The notes below the pieces were generated by a model, which was not told the origin of the DNA, made no database searches, and saw only the letters and a list, made by a program, of their open reading frames with translations. DNA of 64,000 bases from Aricia agestis (Eukaryota > Arthropoda > Insecta > Lepidoptera > Lycaenidae): positions 8,442,001-8,506,000 of the forward strand of contig NC_056420.1 of assembly GCF_905147365.1 (NCBI RefSeq), given 5' to 3'. Below are positions 22,736 to 35,517 of this stretch, piece after piece. The translations under genes and the position numbers were made by a program. How positions within the stretch are numbered: the stretch's first letter is position 1; every line of letters begins with the position of its first letter.

Positions 22736-25700
22736 ATGGGCAGCAACTTGAAGGACGACATCGTACACATTCAGGAATGGATGAAGAAGGACCCTCAACT
22801 GCCAGAGCCGTTTGGTAATTATTAAATTTTTTAACCACATGCAAAATTATATTTAGATGAAAACAGGCAACTATAATACTCAGCTATACTCAACCTGCGG
22901 CCCGCGGATTGCATGTGACCCGCCGGTTTTTAGTGGTCCTCATGAAGATTAACCATTTTGAAATTAACGCCTACCGGTAAAATAGTGCAAAATAATGTCA
23001 TGAAAGTCGTGAAAGTTCAACTTTTAAATCATTAATTTTAAAGAACATTATTTTTTTTAACCAAAAAATTGGGTGCGGCCCGCAACACCAAGACGTGAAA
23101 ACGTGTTGGTGGCCTGTATAATGAAAAGGTTGAGTACCACTGCTCTAGAGACATTGTACAATAATATATTATTATGGCGGTGCAGTGTTATCACTTATCA
23201 CGCGCCAAAAGACCAATTTTTAGTCCGTCAAAATTATTCACCAAAGTGCATTTTGCATTTAACTGAAATTTTTAAATTAAAAAATATACTTAAGTATGCA
23301 TCAGGAAAATATTTACTTAGGTATTTAAATAAACAATTTATGTTAATATAATGATTAACGAGCTTAAACATTTTGTTTTTCTTTTTGCATGTGAATTTTT
23401 TAATTGTTCAAAAGCTACTTTATTATTATAATTGGTGATTAAGTGTCAAAATACAAATTCTAATTGTTTTATTTTGCTGACTTTGTTATTTTGTAAATAG
23501 TGGAGTGCCTAGAGCGTAAAAATCATGCAAATCTCCGATTTCCGTAATAGTAGATGAAAATTTAAAAGAAAAAAAGGAATGTGTAGCTGATAACGTAAAT
23601 AAAAAAGTTTACCTGAGTGCTTTTTAACCGACTTCCAAAAAGGAGAAGGTTACTCAATTCGACCGTATATATTATTATGTTCTTTTTTTTTTAATGTTTG
23701 TTCGCAGATATCTCCGCCGTTTGTGGACCGATTTTCAAAATTCTTTTGTTGTTGTATAGGATACAGCCGTGATTTGGTACCATGGTCACCAAAGTGGTTA
23801 TCTGATGATGCGATCCATGAGGAATCGAGAGGACTCCTTGAAATTTATATGGAAACATTTCTGAAAAAAATCTGAAAAAACTTTGAGAAAAAAGCAGGAA
23901 AACAGGGAAAATCATTTTATGGCAAAACAACGTTTGCCGGGACAGCTAGTAATATATAAAATACAATCCACCAGTGACTACGTAATAATATGCTTAATGG
24001 AGATAGCTAAAAAGAGAAAAATAATTATTTTTAAACAAAAAATTTAAACCGACTTCCACAGTAAACTGCCTCTAAAAAGTATGAAATAATAATTCTTACT
24101 CTATTTAAGTGCCCTTTATAGGATTGGCATTTGGCCTAAGCCTCAACTATATCTTTACTCAATCTTTATAATTTTGAAGTCGGTCTCAGCTCCTAAAATT
24201 TCTGCGATTCTTGACATAGCTATCTATAACTTACAAAGCAGCTAAATTTTTTGTTTAAAAATAATTATGATTTTTTATATTATTCTATACCACTACCGTT
24301 ACACTCAGAAATTTTAACATTTTGAAGAAATGCAGGTTGCATTTCTATTTTCTATCAGTTATGTAGCAAAATCATAATATATATTTTAACTAGATGACGC
24401 CCGCAACTCCGTTGCGCCAAAACTCTATCGCGCGGGAACCGTACATTTTTCCGGGATAAAAAGTATCCTATGTCCTTTCCCGGGACTCAAAGTATCTCCA
24501 TGCCAAATTTCAGCAAAATCGGTCCAGCGGTGTGGGCGTGAAAAGGTAACAGACAGACAGACAGACACACTTTCGCATTTATAATATTAGTATGTTTTTT
24601 TTTTCATTCATATCGTTGCTTATATTCCAAAAAAAGAAAATAAGTGGAAAAAATATATACTTAATTTAGATTTAAAAATTAATATTTTTGTATCTAGATG
24701 AGCATACCTCCGAATAAGCTTGTTGTATGCTTCGGCAGTAAGTACCTGATAAATGGCGTTCCAATTTTTTTTTGGGTTTAAATAGGAAGTTTAAAATTAT
24801 TTCTTAGGCGTATTTTATACGTGGGAGAGCCATGCTTCGGCACGAATGGGCCGGCCCGACCGGAGAAATACCACGTTCTCACAGAAAACTGTCGTGAAAC
24901 AGCGCTTGCGCTTGCAACATAATACATAATACATATATTTAATATTTTTGTTATATCATAGGTACACGTATTTAATACACAACCATGACCCAGGAACATT
25001 GAATAATTTTTGTTCCGTCGGCAGGATTCAAACTTCTTCTTAACCATTGAGCCAGATGAGGTCATCAAAACCGTAGAACCTAGGTTCCGATGATTATTTG
25101 GCACTGTTTGTTCCAGATGACGGCATCACCCGTATGTTCCTGCACTGCACCTATTACAGCCTTGAGCAGACTAAGAAATGTATAGAGCGGTTCTGCTCCG
25201 ACCGACACAACATGCCGCAGATATACATGGACAGAGACCCCGTGGATAGGAATATAGAGCTGGCTCATAACTTACAGTGAGTGTTGTCTGTTCGTGTATG
25301 CACACCACGACAGCCCATGATGGGTAAAGGCGATTATGATAGATGGGCTTATTTAATGTCTATGGCTACCTAATAGTTCTAATGTAATCGATATCAATCG
25401 CACCGATATACGATAGTACGGTAGAACATTCATGGGCAATAGGGATGATGACAAGGTCAAAGATTAGCGAATTTTGTTAATAAAATAAAGAAATCACGGT
25501 AAAAAATAAGTGTTCCCAAAATTTCAGCTTGATAGGATTTGTATTTTTTTTTGTTATGCGCCTTCAAAGTTGGATATTCAAGTCGAATTTTTTTTCAATT
25601 AAATTTCTTAATATTTGTAAACAATTCAATAACTTATGCAATTATAAGCAACTTTTGTTATGAAACCACTTTCATAAACGCAATATTTAATATACCTGTC

Positions 25701-28700
25701 GAACAAAGTTGTCTCCCGATGCGTACAAACTACGAAAGACTGACGTCATACTTTCGTAGCACTTTGTATGGAGCGTTTCAGGCAGGTCTTTTTTATTAAA
25801 TATTTGAATTGTCATATCTTGGTGAAATTTTAAGCTATCAGAGTCATTCTTTCAGCGATGTTTATATTTTTTAAGTATCTTTCAATTACCGATAAGAAAA
25901 AAAAATAGTCATCATGCCTATTGGCGGAACTTTTTATTTCGGTCAAATTGTATACAGCCCAGCTGACAAAGACCAAGTATTAACATAGTTTGCCTACAGT
26001 CAATTTGTCTGATGGTACAACTCTGCGTAGCTGAGTTATCATGGTGGCACTCTTTGTTATTCCATAAGGCACAACGAGAAGAGGAGCCTCCTCTTCTCGT
26101 CCTGATTATTACTAGCATTTACATTCCGAAAGTAAGCAATAGAGAAAATTTATTATTACCTGTCCTTGCCATTATCTGTCTTCAATTCGAATTTTAAATA
26201 TTTACCTAACTTGTTTTTTTTTTCAGCGACTCAGCGTGCTACAGCTGCGGGGATTTTGACATATTTTTCTTCAGACTCGGGGAGGACTTGGACAATTTCG
26301 TCCTTCAGGACGCGTGCAAGGCGCTGTCTTTGAAGGTGGACGCCTTCATAAAGGACGTCCACCGAATAGCGGAGAACCACGCGGTAGTTTTGGACTTGAA
26401 GACCGTCTCCATCAAACACTTGCCAAAACTCAATATTGTGATGCTAAAGGATTATATTACTTATTTACTGGTAAATAACGCCTTTTGCTGTTTCGCTGAT
26501 TCTTTATTAATGGTATAGTATTATATTCAATGACCACCATAAAAATATTTATAGGTGATGAACTTACATTGTTGGGTTGGCATAGCAAGTCGTCGTTAGT
26601 CGTAATGTGTCGGATAAAGGTTCGCGCACACTTCGTCGGCGCGTGCCGGGGCGGGTCGGGGCGCAGTGCAGCGCAAAATGCGCTATAGCACACTATTGCC
26701 GGGTCGGGTCGCATCGCATTGACGGATTTTAATGCTCACTGTGCCGGGGCGGGTCGGCGCGCAATGCATTGACGGATTTTGACCCGAGGCTTGCCGAGCC
26801 GCATCGCATCACATCCGCGCGCCGCTTGCTATAGCACACTGTTGCCGGGGCGCAGCGGGTCTTGACGGGGCGCAGCGGGTCTTGTCGGGCCGTGTCGCAT
26901 TGACGGAAATGCGCCGAACAAAAATCCGCGCCGATGCGCCCCGGCACAGTGTGCGATATGCGCATCCGCTTCCATACAAATTGTATGGAGGCGGATTTTT
27001 GCGATGCGCCCTGGCACGCTGAGCCCCGGCACGGCCCGTCTCAGTGTGCTCACTCCTTTAGCATCGAGAAAACCCAACCAAATAACGTAGGTTTGCGAAA
27101 TTTCTACTTTATTTCTTTATCACTACCTAAAGAACATAGCTGGGCATTAACTCGTTAATCCGTTAATCGTTAATTAACGAAGTTAACATTTTGATTAACG
27201 GATTAACTTTTAAGTTAACTTTTAAAAATATTAACGGACTCGTTAACTTCCGTTAATATGCAGAAGTCCGTTAATCGTTAATCCAATGCCAACTATTTAC
27301 CGCACGGCACCGCGGCGCGGCGAGAAAACAGGTTCAGACAGTTAGTATGAAACGACAAGTGCCGGGCGGGCGGGCAGCGCGGCGCCACGGCACGGCTGTT
27401 GGCTACAGCGAGTGAAATAAAAACAATACATTTTCAGGCGAGTGAGAAGAGATTTGTTTCGTTTTATCATTTCATTACTCAGCACTGTGCTTATACAGTG
27501 AAAGTGATTTGTTTATTGTTATTATAAATCATTTGCATGTTGACAAAGAAGAGTGCAGTGTAATTTAGTTCGCTAGAATACATAATTATAAAAATATTAT
27601 TAATAAATAATAATAATATACAATAATTATAAAAATATTTTGTTTTGTCCCTAACCTGTTCACTTCCAGAACCTAAACCAACAGGTTTTGTATGTACACT
27701 AACGCAATAATATAAATCATAACAAGGCCATATTACACATATTAACGGATTAACGATTAACGTTAACTTGCGTTAATTCGTCCGTAATGTAACGGTTTAA
27801 CGTTTAACGAAGCTAACTTTTTTCTTAACGGATTATCGATTAACGAAGTTAACTATTTGATTAACGGTGCCCAGCTATGCTAAAGAATTGAATGTACAAT
27901 AAGTTTTATTTTTCAGGAAGGCATGCCTGTGCGAATAAAGAAGATATTCGTGATAAACGCACCGCCGATAACGGATATGTTCTATAACTTAATTAAGCCA
28001 GTACTGTCCCAGAATGTCATTGAAATTGTAAGTTACAATGCAAGGATTCCCCTTTACTTCTTATTTAATTTAAGATACTTTGATTAGGGATAGATATATG
28101 TAAATTTTTGAGAAGTAGGGAATAAGAAAAACTAGTAATAATATGTAAAAATACGGTTAATAACTTACAAGCGCCCTCACAGATGTTTAATGATTACTCA
28201 ACTTTAAATTATTGATGTATTTACCCAATAAACTCTTCACTAAATTAGAGTTATCAATTAAGCTCTCCGAGTATGGCCGTTGGGTCTGTTTTATTGTCAT
28301 CCACTAAGGGACGAATTGCAACAAAACTATTGTATCATCCAACATAGAGCAAGCAACAATAAACTAGCTCTACTGTCATTGGAAGATTGAGAAACAGTAA
28401 ATAATAGTGTAAAATATAATTATAATGTTTTGATATAAATACATCCCATTGTCTATTTAATTACTCTATATTTACCTTAAGGTTGCTTAAACAGGAGTTT
28501 TTTTTCAGATAGATATATGCGCAGATGACACTAACCTGAAGAAGTGTGTTGACATGAAAACCTTTCCAACGGACTACGGTGGCGAAGCCTTAAACCTACG
28601 TGACAGCTCCTACGACATGTGGGACGAAGTTTTAAAGAACAGGTGAATATGTCTCATAAGCTATGTCCACACTATGCAATTTCATCTTCAATTTTTGTCA

Positions 28701-29545
28701 TCATCTTTTTATTCAACTTTCGTTTGGCATATTATTCAATAATCGAATGCGTCAAAACCACTTTCCGTTGGAAAGATAAGTGTCATAGCGTCGCGTCGCG
28801 GGCATGCCTCACGTGCGTTGTTGACTGCACTATAAGTTATAAGGCATGCCCTTGATGAACAAAAAAAGGCACAATGTTGACAAAGCTATAGAATATGATA
28901 ATCATTAATTTATAAGTATTACTAGATGATGCCCGCAACTCCGTTGCGCCAAAATTCATTTATCACGCGTACATTTTTACGGGATATAAGTATCTTATGT
29001 CCTTTAACGGGACTCAAAGTATTTCCATACCAAATTTCAGCAGATTCGGTTCAGCGGCTTGGACGTGAAGAGGTAACAGACAGACAGACAGACTTTCGCA
29101 TTTATAATATTAGTTTGAATCTTACTTAATTGTTAATCACAAAAAATACAATATAAGTACGTAATAACATAACTAACGTCTAATTAAACATTATTAGAAC
29201 GATTTCAGCCAAGGGTAGGTTTTTGTAAAAAATATGAACTAAAATAAAACAAAAAGGAGGAGGTAATACGTTCGGCTATATGTATCTTTTTTTTTGTTAA
29301 GATCATTTAAATCTTACTTATTATTACGTATACTGCAAGCAGCATTTTTAGGAATTACAAAGTGAATTCTTGTTTTTAACTGCACCAATAAATAATTCAG
29401 ATATGTGCCTACCTACATTGATGATGAATATTTCAGAAAAATGTTCCTGAACAACAATCTATGGAAGGGTGACGCGTCGAAGATACCAAAGAAACAAGAT
29501 GTTAACATCATGAATGGATCCTTCAGAACCTTAGCTATAGACTAA
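22736..29545 (+). CDS. CRAL-TRIO lipid-transfer protein, gene B
   Basis: Sec14-like carrier of hydrophobic ligands, paralogue of genes A and C. Exons: 22736-22814, 25117-25276, 26227-26470, 27917-28027, 28509-28642, 29437-29545; joined they give 278 codons plus TAA. N-terminal helices (residues ~1-75, with IQEWMKKDPQLP) precede the CRAL-TRIO domain (~85-245), which includes KKIFVINAPP in the 37-codon fourth exon and FPTDYGGEA in the fifth. The protein ends FRTLAID, like A (FRTLDFD) and C (FRSLAFD). The chosen ATG directly follows an acceptor AG (22734-22735), so a non-coding leader exon, or one more coding exon, must lie upstream; I could not place it. AATAAA-type signals are at 29644-29660. 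Introns hold hAT-type and GC-rich foldback insertions but every exon is open. Confidence 0.9.
22881..23142. mobile_element. hAT-like MITE (GCGGCCCGC type)
   Basis: Ends CAGCTATACTCAACCT and, reversed, CAGTGGTACTCAACCT; GCGGCCCGC near both ends. The shape resembles hAT elements of the Charlie type. The flanking 8-mers do not match, so the duplication is lost or the ends are misjudged. In the first intron of gene B. Confidence 0.6.
24390..24597 (+). repeat. GACGCCCGCAACTCCGTTGCG repeat, copy 2
   Basis: Best-preserved copy, in intron 22815-25116 of gene B. Confidence 0.68.
24819..24912 (+). mobile_element. SINE-like element, head only
   Basis: Only the first ~95 bp of the family (CGTGGGAGAGCCATGCTTCG to AACAGCGCTTGCGC), abutting a reverse-oriented tRNA-SINE at 24921. 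Lies in the first intron of gene B. Confidence 0.65.
24921..25068 (-). mobile_element. tRNA-derived SINE, 3'-truncated copy
   Basis: Reverse copy of the SINE at 3998-4291: the A box reads TGGCTCAATGG on the minus strand (about 25049-25039), the B box is decayed, and CATGACCCAGGAACATTG is present on the plus strand. It stops about 130 bp short of the other copy's 3' end. It lies ~50 bp upstream of exon 25117-25276 of gene B. Confidence 0.78.
26074..26100. repeat. 13-bp-arm perfect palindrome
   Basis: ACGAGAAGAGGAG, one C, then the inverse. Intron 25277-26226 of gene B. Confidence 0.9.
26620..27055. mobile_element. GC-rich foldback element
   Basis: Left part GCGCACACTTCG with CGTGCCGGGGC; right part, reversed, GAGCACACTGAG with CGTGCCGGGGC. 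The interior repeats GCCGGGGCG, ATTGACGGATTTT and AGCGGGTCTTG several times, so it is probably a chain of related foldbacks. No target duplication resolved. It explains several overlapping GC-rich frames on both strands. In intron 26471-27916 of gene B. Confidence 0.65.
27135..27879. mobile_element. hAT-type element with TTAACG arrays and GC-rich core
   Basis: Ends CATAGCTGGGCA, exact 8-bp duplication CTAAAGAA (27127-27134, 27880-27887). Both subterminal zones (27145-27285, 27740-27865) are packed with GTTAAC / TTAACG / CGTTAAT motifs on both strands. The core at 27300-27420 is strikingly GC-rich (GCGGCGCGGCG, GGGCGGGCGGG). No ORF. It ends 37 bp before exon 27917-28027 of gene B. Confidence 0.88.
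28920..29116 (+). repeat. GACGCCCGCAACTCCGTTGCG repeat, copy 3
   Basis: Copy in the last intron of gene B. Confidence 0.68.
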
Positions 29546-29698
29546 CTTCACTGTGATATGTTCTTAAAGAATCTCAATATGTTTAGGATGTAAAAATATA
29601 TTTAACATAGTTATAGATCCTGTAATAGTAGATACGTTTGTTTAATAAATAAATAAATAAAATCATTGTAGTAAGTGCAACGCAATAATTAATTAGTA

Positions 29699-30232
29699 TA
29701 CAGGGTGTAACTCAACGAAGTGATAATAGTTTAGGGCGTTACGGCCTATGGGGCATCCATATTATACAGTAGGTACACTGCAAAAGTAGCAACGCTGTAA
29801 GAGTAACTTTTTTTTACTTTTGTTTGGGAAAATTCATGACGCTCAGGCACTTACCCGTACAAATCACAAAAAAAAAACTATTTCAGCGCTGCTACTTTCA
29901 CAGTGAACTCTATACAGGGTGTAACAAAAACAAGTGATAATACTTTAGGGTGTGTATGTGTTCCTTATAGAGAGTTCACTGTGAAAGTAGCAGCGCTGAA
30001 AGACCAAAAATTTTTTTCACTTTTGTATGGGCAAGCGCCCGAACGTCACGAGTTTCCTCATACAAAAGTGAAAAAAAAAATAGTCTTTCAGCTCTGCTAC
30101 TTTCACAGTGAACTCTCTACAAGGAACACATACATACCCTAAAGTATTATGACTTGTTTTTGTTACACCTTGTATAAGGGACACATAATATACACCCTAA
30201 AGTATTATCAGTATGTTTTGTTACACCTTGTA
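29699..30232. mobile_element. mariner-like foldback, copy 3 (older, host of a younger copy)
   Basis: Outer ends ACAGGGTGTAACTCAACG (29699) and, reversed, ACAAGGTGTAACAAAACA (30232), more diverged than the copy nested inside at 29911-30176. Follows gene B's polyadenylation site. Confidence 0.75.
29911..30176. mobile_element. mariner-like foldback, younger copy nested in copy 3
   Basis: Inner complete copy of the same family with better-preserved inverted ends (ACAGGGTGTAACAAAAACAA; reversed ACAAGGTGTAACAAAAACAA) and TA borders. Confidence 0.75.
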
Positions 30233-31040
30233 TTAGTTAAGTATTAACTTATTAGTTTTGCATAAGAAAAACGTTGTACACATTTTGCAACAGGAGAATC
30301 TCTAATATTTTTACTAAGCAAAATTACGTAGGGTGATTAGATACAGAATTTAGTAGGATGATGGATTAAACTTGGACTTAATTTAATTTATTTGCTGCAC
30401 AGCAACCAGAATTACAAACTTTTCTTACGGTGCAATGCAAAATAATAGTGACCGACCGAACTTTCGGTTTCGGTTTCGGCCAGTTTCGGCCAAAAAATCT
30501 AGTTTCGGCCATAGTTTCGGTTTCAGCCAAAATATAGCCGAAACTTTCGGCCCCGCCGAAACTCATGCGTCGTTCGGTAAACTTCGCAGTTAACTCGTGC
30601 TTGCTTGCTGAGGCTCCGGCTCAGTTCGCCACATCTATTTAATCGTGATTTGAGATTATGTTTTCGAGATTAGTCCTAAATCAAAAATTAGAACTTCATT
30701 TTATTTTTATTAAATTGTCTAAACTTATTGTTATCGAAATTATATTATTGAATTTTATTTCTACGACAAACGCAGGCTTATTTAATATACATAACTATTG
30801 GCAAATTACGTGCTATTTTGACAATGTTTACCAAACAAACGATTTAGTAAATGCTATGATAAATTGATTATAATATTGTGTATGAACTTTATTTACTTAA
30901 TAATTTTGTTTGACTGTGAGATTGTAGGATATATTAGGATATATCTTGCGAGATTTAGTGACGCCTACTGCAAGTTTGCTTAGTAATTTCATTTTGAACT
31001 TCGGCGCGGTCGTGACCATGTTTCCCATAAAAATAGTATA

Positions 31041-31174
31041 ATAATAATAATAATAATAAAGCCATTTATTTCCATGCTTTACACACTTTTTAACTTAAAT
31101 AGAATATATTTTATATTATACAAAACTAAAAAACACAATACTTTTATTAAGTAAGTATACCCCTTTTATCCTTT

Positions 31175-31205
<31 letters not shown>

Positions 31206-34200
31206 TTATGAAAACCAACAGCTTACATACTTAAAAAAAATTACATAGAGCGTTTAACAAACAATAAAGCCAATAACAGGTTTCCCATATATAACTATTA
31301 TGTAGTACAAACTAAAACCTTAAAATAATAAAGGCACATTAATATTCTGAATATTGAAAGTTAAAAGTCTAGAAAGAAGAGGCTGGTCGAGAAATTTAAC
31401 CAGTATAGGGCTCTTGGATATCTCTAGTGGCGCGGCGAGTGGCAGATTCAGGCAACTCGTATCCGTCAGAGTGCGATCAGATTTTTATTTTTCATTTAGT
31501 TTATTGGCATGGCTCCTCTACGGATAAAAGCCTCCTCTAACTTTTCCCATGTTTTTCTGTCTGATGCCACTCCCATCCAATCCTTGCCAGCTATATCTTT
31601 AATTTCGTCGACCCATCTATCTCTAGGTCTTCCAACTTTTCTTTTCCCGACTGGGCCTTTCCATTTAGTTATTCTCTTTGTCCATCTTTTGTCTGTCATG
31701 CGCGCAACGTGTCCCGCCCATCTCCATTTAAGTTGTTGTGCGTATTTTAGGGCATCTATGACTTTTGTCTTTTTACGGATATCTTCGCTCTTTTGTTTGT
31801 CAGTGAGTTTAATACCTAGTATGCCTCTTTCTATTGCTCGCTGGCATGTCCGGATTTTTCTTCTTGTTCTTTCTTGTAGCAACCAGGTTTGTGCACCATA
31901 TAGTAAGCATGGCAATAGACATGAGTCTATTATCTTCTTTTTTAGTCTTAAAAGAACTTTGCCTTTCAGAATTTCTTTAAAGCTCCAGTATTTTTTCCAA
32001 GTCATATTTATGCGGCGTTCTAGTTCTTGTTCGTAGCGCGTCTTCTCAAGGGATATTTGTTTCCCGAGTTATACATAGCTGTCCACGTACTGAATTTGTG
32101 TATTGTTTACAAATATGTCTTTTTTTCGCTGTTTGTTGCTACTTTTGTTTTTGAGGTATTCAATCGTAATCCTATTTTTCTACTCTCGCTATTTAGGTCG
32201 CTCATCATAGAATGTAGTTCTCTTGATGTTTGAGCAAAAAGGATGATGTCATCTGCAATTCTTAGATTGTTTATATATTCTGTGTCCACTTTTATTCCTT
32301 TTCCACTCCATTCTAGATTTTTCATGACATCTTGTAGCACAGCTATAAATATTTTTGGCTATAATGGGTCGCCTTGTTTTGCCCCCCCTTCTTATATAGA
32401 ACTTTTGTCCGAGGCTCTCCATCTTTACTCTACCTGTACTGTTTTCGTATATATCTTTAATTATGTTAATATATGTACCTGGAACGTATTGATGTGAGAG
32501 TGATTGCCATATGCTCTGGTGTGAAATTGAATCGAAGGCTTTTTCATAGTCAATATAAGCAAGGTAGAGGTTAAATTCTAGGTGTTTTTCGATAATTTGT
32601 TCTAGAGCATGTATGTGGTCAATTGTAGAGTAACCAGGTCGGAACCCGGCTTGTTCTACTGGTTGACTTTTCTCTATGAAAGTTGAGATTCTTTTTTCCA
32701 GACATGTCGCAAAAAGCTTATACATTGTCGGTAGCAGGCTGATAGGTCGGTAGTTATTAATGTCTGAAGGATCGCCTTTTTTATACAATAGAGTTATTTG
32801 GGACCCTCCCCACTTTTTGGGATTGTTTGCATTTCTAGAATTTTGTTAAACAGAGTTGTAAGAGGTTCGACCAGTCTTGATTTCCCTACTTTTAAAGCTT
32901 CATTCGGGATATGGTCGGGTCCCGCACTCTTGTCTTTTTTAAGTTTATCTATGTTTTTTAATATTTCTAAAGAGTCGAATGGCAAGATGGGTGTGTCGTT
33001 TTTTATTTCGGCTTTTTGGTACATGTTTTTGTCGCTATTCCCCTGGTAGAGTTTTCCGTAGAAGTCAGAAGCAATATTTACTAGTTCTTGTCGTGTTTGT
33101 ACTTTGCTGTTTTTTTCTCTGTTTTTAAAAAGGGTATCCACCTTTTGTCTGGGTTGAGTTCTTTATATGCTTTCTTCTGGCTTCCTGTGCTTGCCAAATG
33201 CTTTGATATTATTTCCATTCTATATTCTTCGTAATCTTTCTTAAGTAGTTTATTCGTACTTTTGTAAAGAGATTCAAGTTCTTTTTTATCCTCTTTCATT
33301 TTAGAAGATTTATTTTGTAACAAAGTGCGTTTTATAAGTTTTTTTTTAGTTTCTTGGCTAATAATTACTTTTTTCTCTTTCTTTAATGTTGCACTGTTAA
33401 TACTGACTTTTATAGCGTTTTCAATTTTTTGGTAATAGGACTCTATGTCGTCTCTTCTTTCCCACTTTATGTTTCTTACTTCAAGTTCTAAGGACTGGAG
33501 GTATTTTTGCTTATTTTCCTCTAGCGAGAAATCGACTCTGCTATTGAAGTTTGCTCTACTTTTTTTCGGCATTTTCAATCTTACTGTACCTCTTAGTAGT
33601 CTGTGATCTGTAGGAAAAATATTATTATTTAGGATTTCTATATTTGTAAAAAGTTTTGGACAGTTGCTGAGTATATAATCTATTTGGTTTCTATGTTTAT
33701 TGTCTGGGGTATTCCATGTCCATAAATTGCTATTTTTTTTCTTGAACATACTGTTTATTACAAAGAGTTTGTTAGATAGTGCGTACTCTATGAGTTTTTC
33801 TCCTCTGGTATTCCTCATTCCATAGCAGTATGGTCCTATTATTGAGTTTTCTTTCGCCCTCCTTTGTCCTATTTTTGCATTAAAATCTCTCTCTCAAAAG
33901 GAAAAACTATTAATATAGTTTTTCCTTTTGAAAGACTCATTGCTTTTTCTATTTGATCATAAAAAACATCAATTTCCTCATCTGCGGCATCGAAAGTTGG
34001 CGCATACACTTGTATTATTGATAATTTCATGGTGTCGAATTCAATGTTTAGTAGACATACTCTGTGAGATATACCAATGTAACTTTTTATGCAGTTTTTA
34101 TACTTCTTTTTTATTAAAAAGCCTATGCCATAGTGTCCTTGAGTCTCTCCTGTATAGCAAAATATATGGTTTTCATCTTCTATTATTTCATTTCCTTTTC

Positions 34201-35151
34201 TTCTTATTTCTGATAGTCCCACAATATCGTATTTGATGTTAGTTAATGAATTTTTTAAAAGTATCATTCTTTGGGGTGACAGTAGCGATTTAACGTTGTA
34301 AGTGCAGATGTAGAGTTGTTGTTCAGTTAGAGGGTTATAGTCGGTCTCTCCCGCGGTGACAGGCCGTGTTGGGAGACAAAAAGGTGGAGGGGCGCAGCTT
34401 AGTTTTTTTCAATATCTTCTGGTTTGCAGCTGGTCGAGGTAGAGGCATTGTTATGGGGATTTTGTAGAGCCGGACGTAAAAAGTTTGCTATATTTGTACA
34501 CTTATTCTTTTTCGATTGTTGTTTTGTCTTATCCTCTGTAGTTGGTAGATTGTTTTTATTTTTTTCTTCTGGTGACTGTGACAATAACCTTTTATTTGAA
34601 GTTGTTTCTCTTGATTTGTATGTTTTGAATTTTCGAGATGTAGTCTCTACTATCTTGTCGTAACGAAGCATCACTCTTTCCCCTGCGAGTCGCCTTCTTT
34701 GTAGTTCATCTTGAAGTTCCCTTCTTTTTTCCAGGACATTAGGTGGATAGTCCTCTTTTATGTAAATACCTGAATTTTCTAGTGATTTCTTGTTTTTTTA
34801 AATATTGATTTTTCTACTTAGAGTTGTAATTGTCACAACTACTGGTCTTAATCTGTCTCTATTTTTTCCCCGCCTCGTCACCATTTCAATTTCCCACTTA
34901 GGGCAATCTATATTAATTTTTTTGTTTATTATTTCGTGGATTACTGTAAGCAATTCCTCGTGGTTTCTTTCATTTTCTTCAATTCCGAAGAATATAATGT
35001 TTTTCTTTCTGATTTGCTTGTCCAAGAAATCTATCGATTTTTGTTGGAATTGGATTTTTGCTTCAAGCTCCTTTGTTTTTTGGTCGATAAAGCTGAATTT
35101 TTCGTCTATATTACTGTTAATTGTCGTTTTTATATTTTCCTCCATATCTTT
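31041..35151 (-). mobile_element. RTE-like non-LTR retrotransposon, inactivated
   Basis: The element lies on the minus strand between two copies of a 15-bp target duplication (CATAAAAATAGTATA at 31026-31040 and 35152-35166). From its 5' end: a coiled-coil leader region (35151-34798, MEENIKTTINSNIDEKF); a Lys/Ser-rich stretch; an apurinic-type endonuclease (34267-33869 and onward, IVGLSEIRRKG, IIQVYAPT); and a reverse transcriptase (about 33141-32107) with NNYRPISLLP, AGFRPGYSTIDH, AYIDYEKAFDS and IADDIILFAQ, where the usual FADD reads IADD. The C-terminal domain (32005-31496) has WRWAGHVARM and GRPRDRW, as in RTE-clade LINEs. At least four frame breaks make it inactive. The 3' tail is a (TTA)n run at 31041-31060; a further (TTTA)n run at 31165-31208 and other AT-rich 3' sequence precede it. 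Confidence 0.88.
31165..31208. repeat. (TTTA)n microsatellite
   Basis: About ten TTTA units in the 3' part of the RTE-like element. Confidence 0.9.
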
Positions 35152-35517
35152 CATAAAAATAGTATACTGCAATTGATTTTGTTTTCAGTAGTACGCCGTT
35201 AATGTCTAAGGGAGGATTTCACCAATCACACAACTTTGTTTTATAAAACTTAGTTCTCATTAAACGCGTACTTACGGGGATGTAAATCTCGTTTTGTTTC
35301 AACTGGATTTCATAATCTTAATCACGATTAATAAATCAAAGGTTATGTGACGTCGCGCGATGATTTTACATGGTTTTATCATTTTGGAGTCTAGTTACGT
35401 TATTTTATCAACAAAAAAAGCAAGAAACGATACATAAGCTACCCAAACGCATCTATCAAAACTGTCATCTTGTCATTTTTTTCGTTTATGATTTTCGATT
35501 CGCCATGACACTACACC

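Noticed and set aside
26457..27158. Several Arg/Pro/Ala-rich frames on both strands
   Set aside because: They follow the GC-rich foldback and share its repeats; no protein family.
31509..32036. 175-codon plus-strand frame
   Set aside because: Exact antisense shadow of the LINE C-terminal domain.
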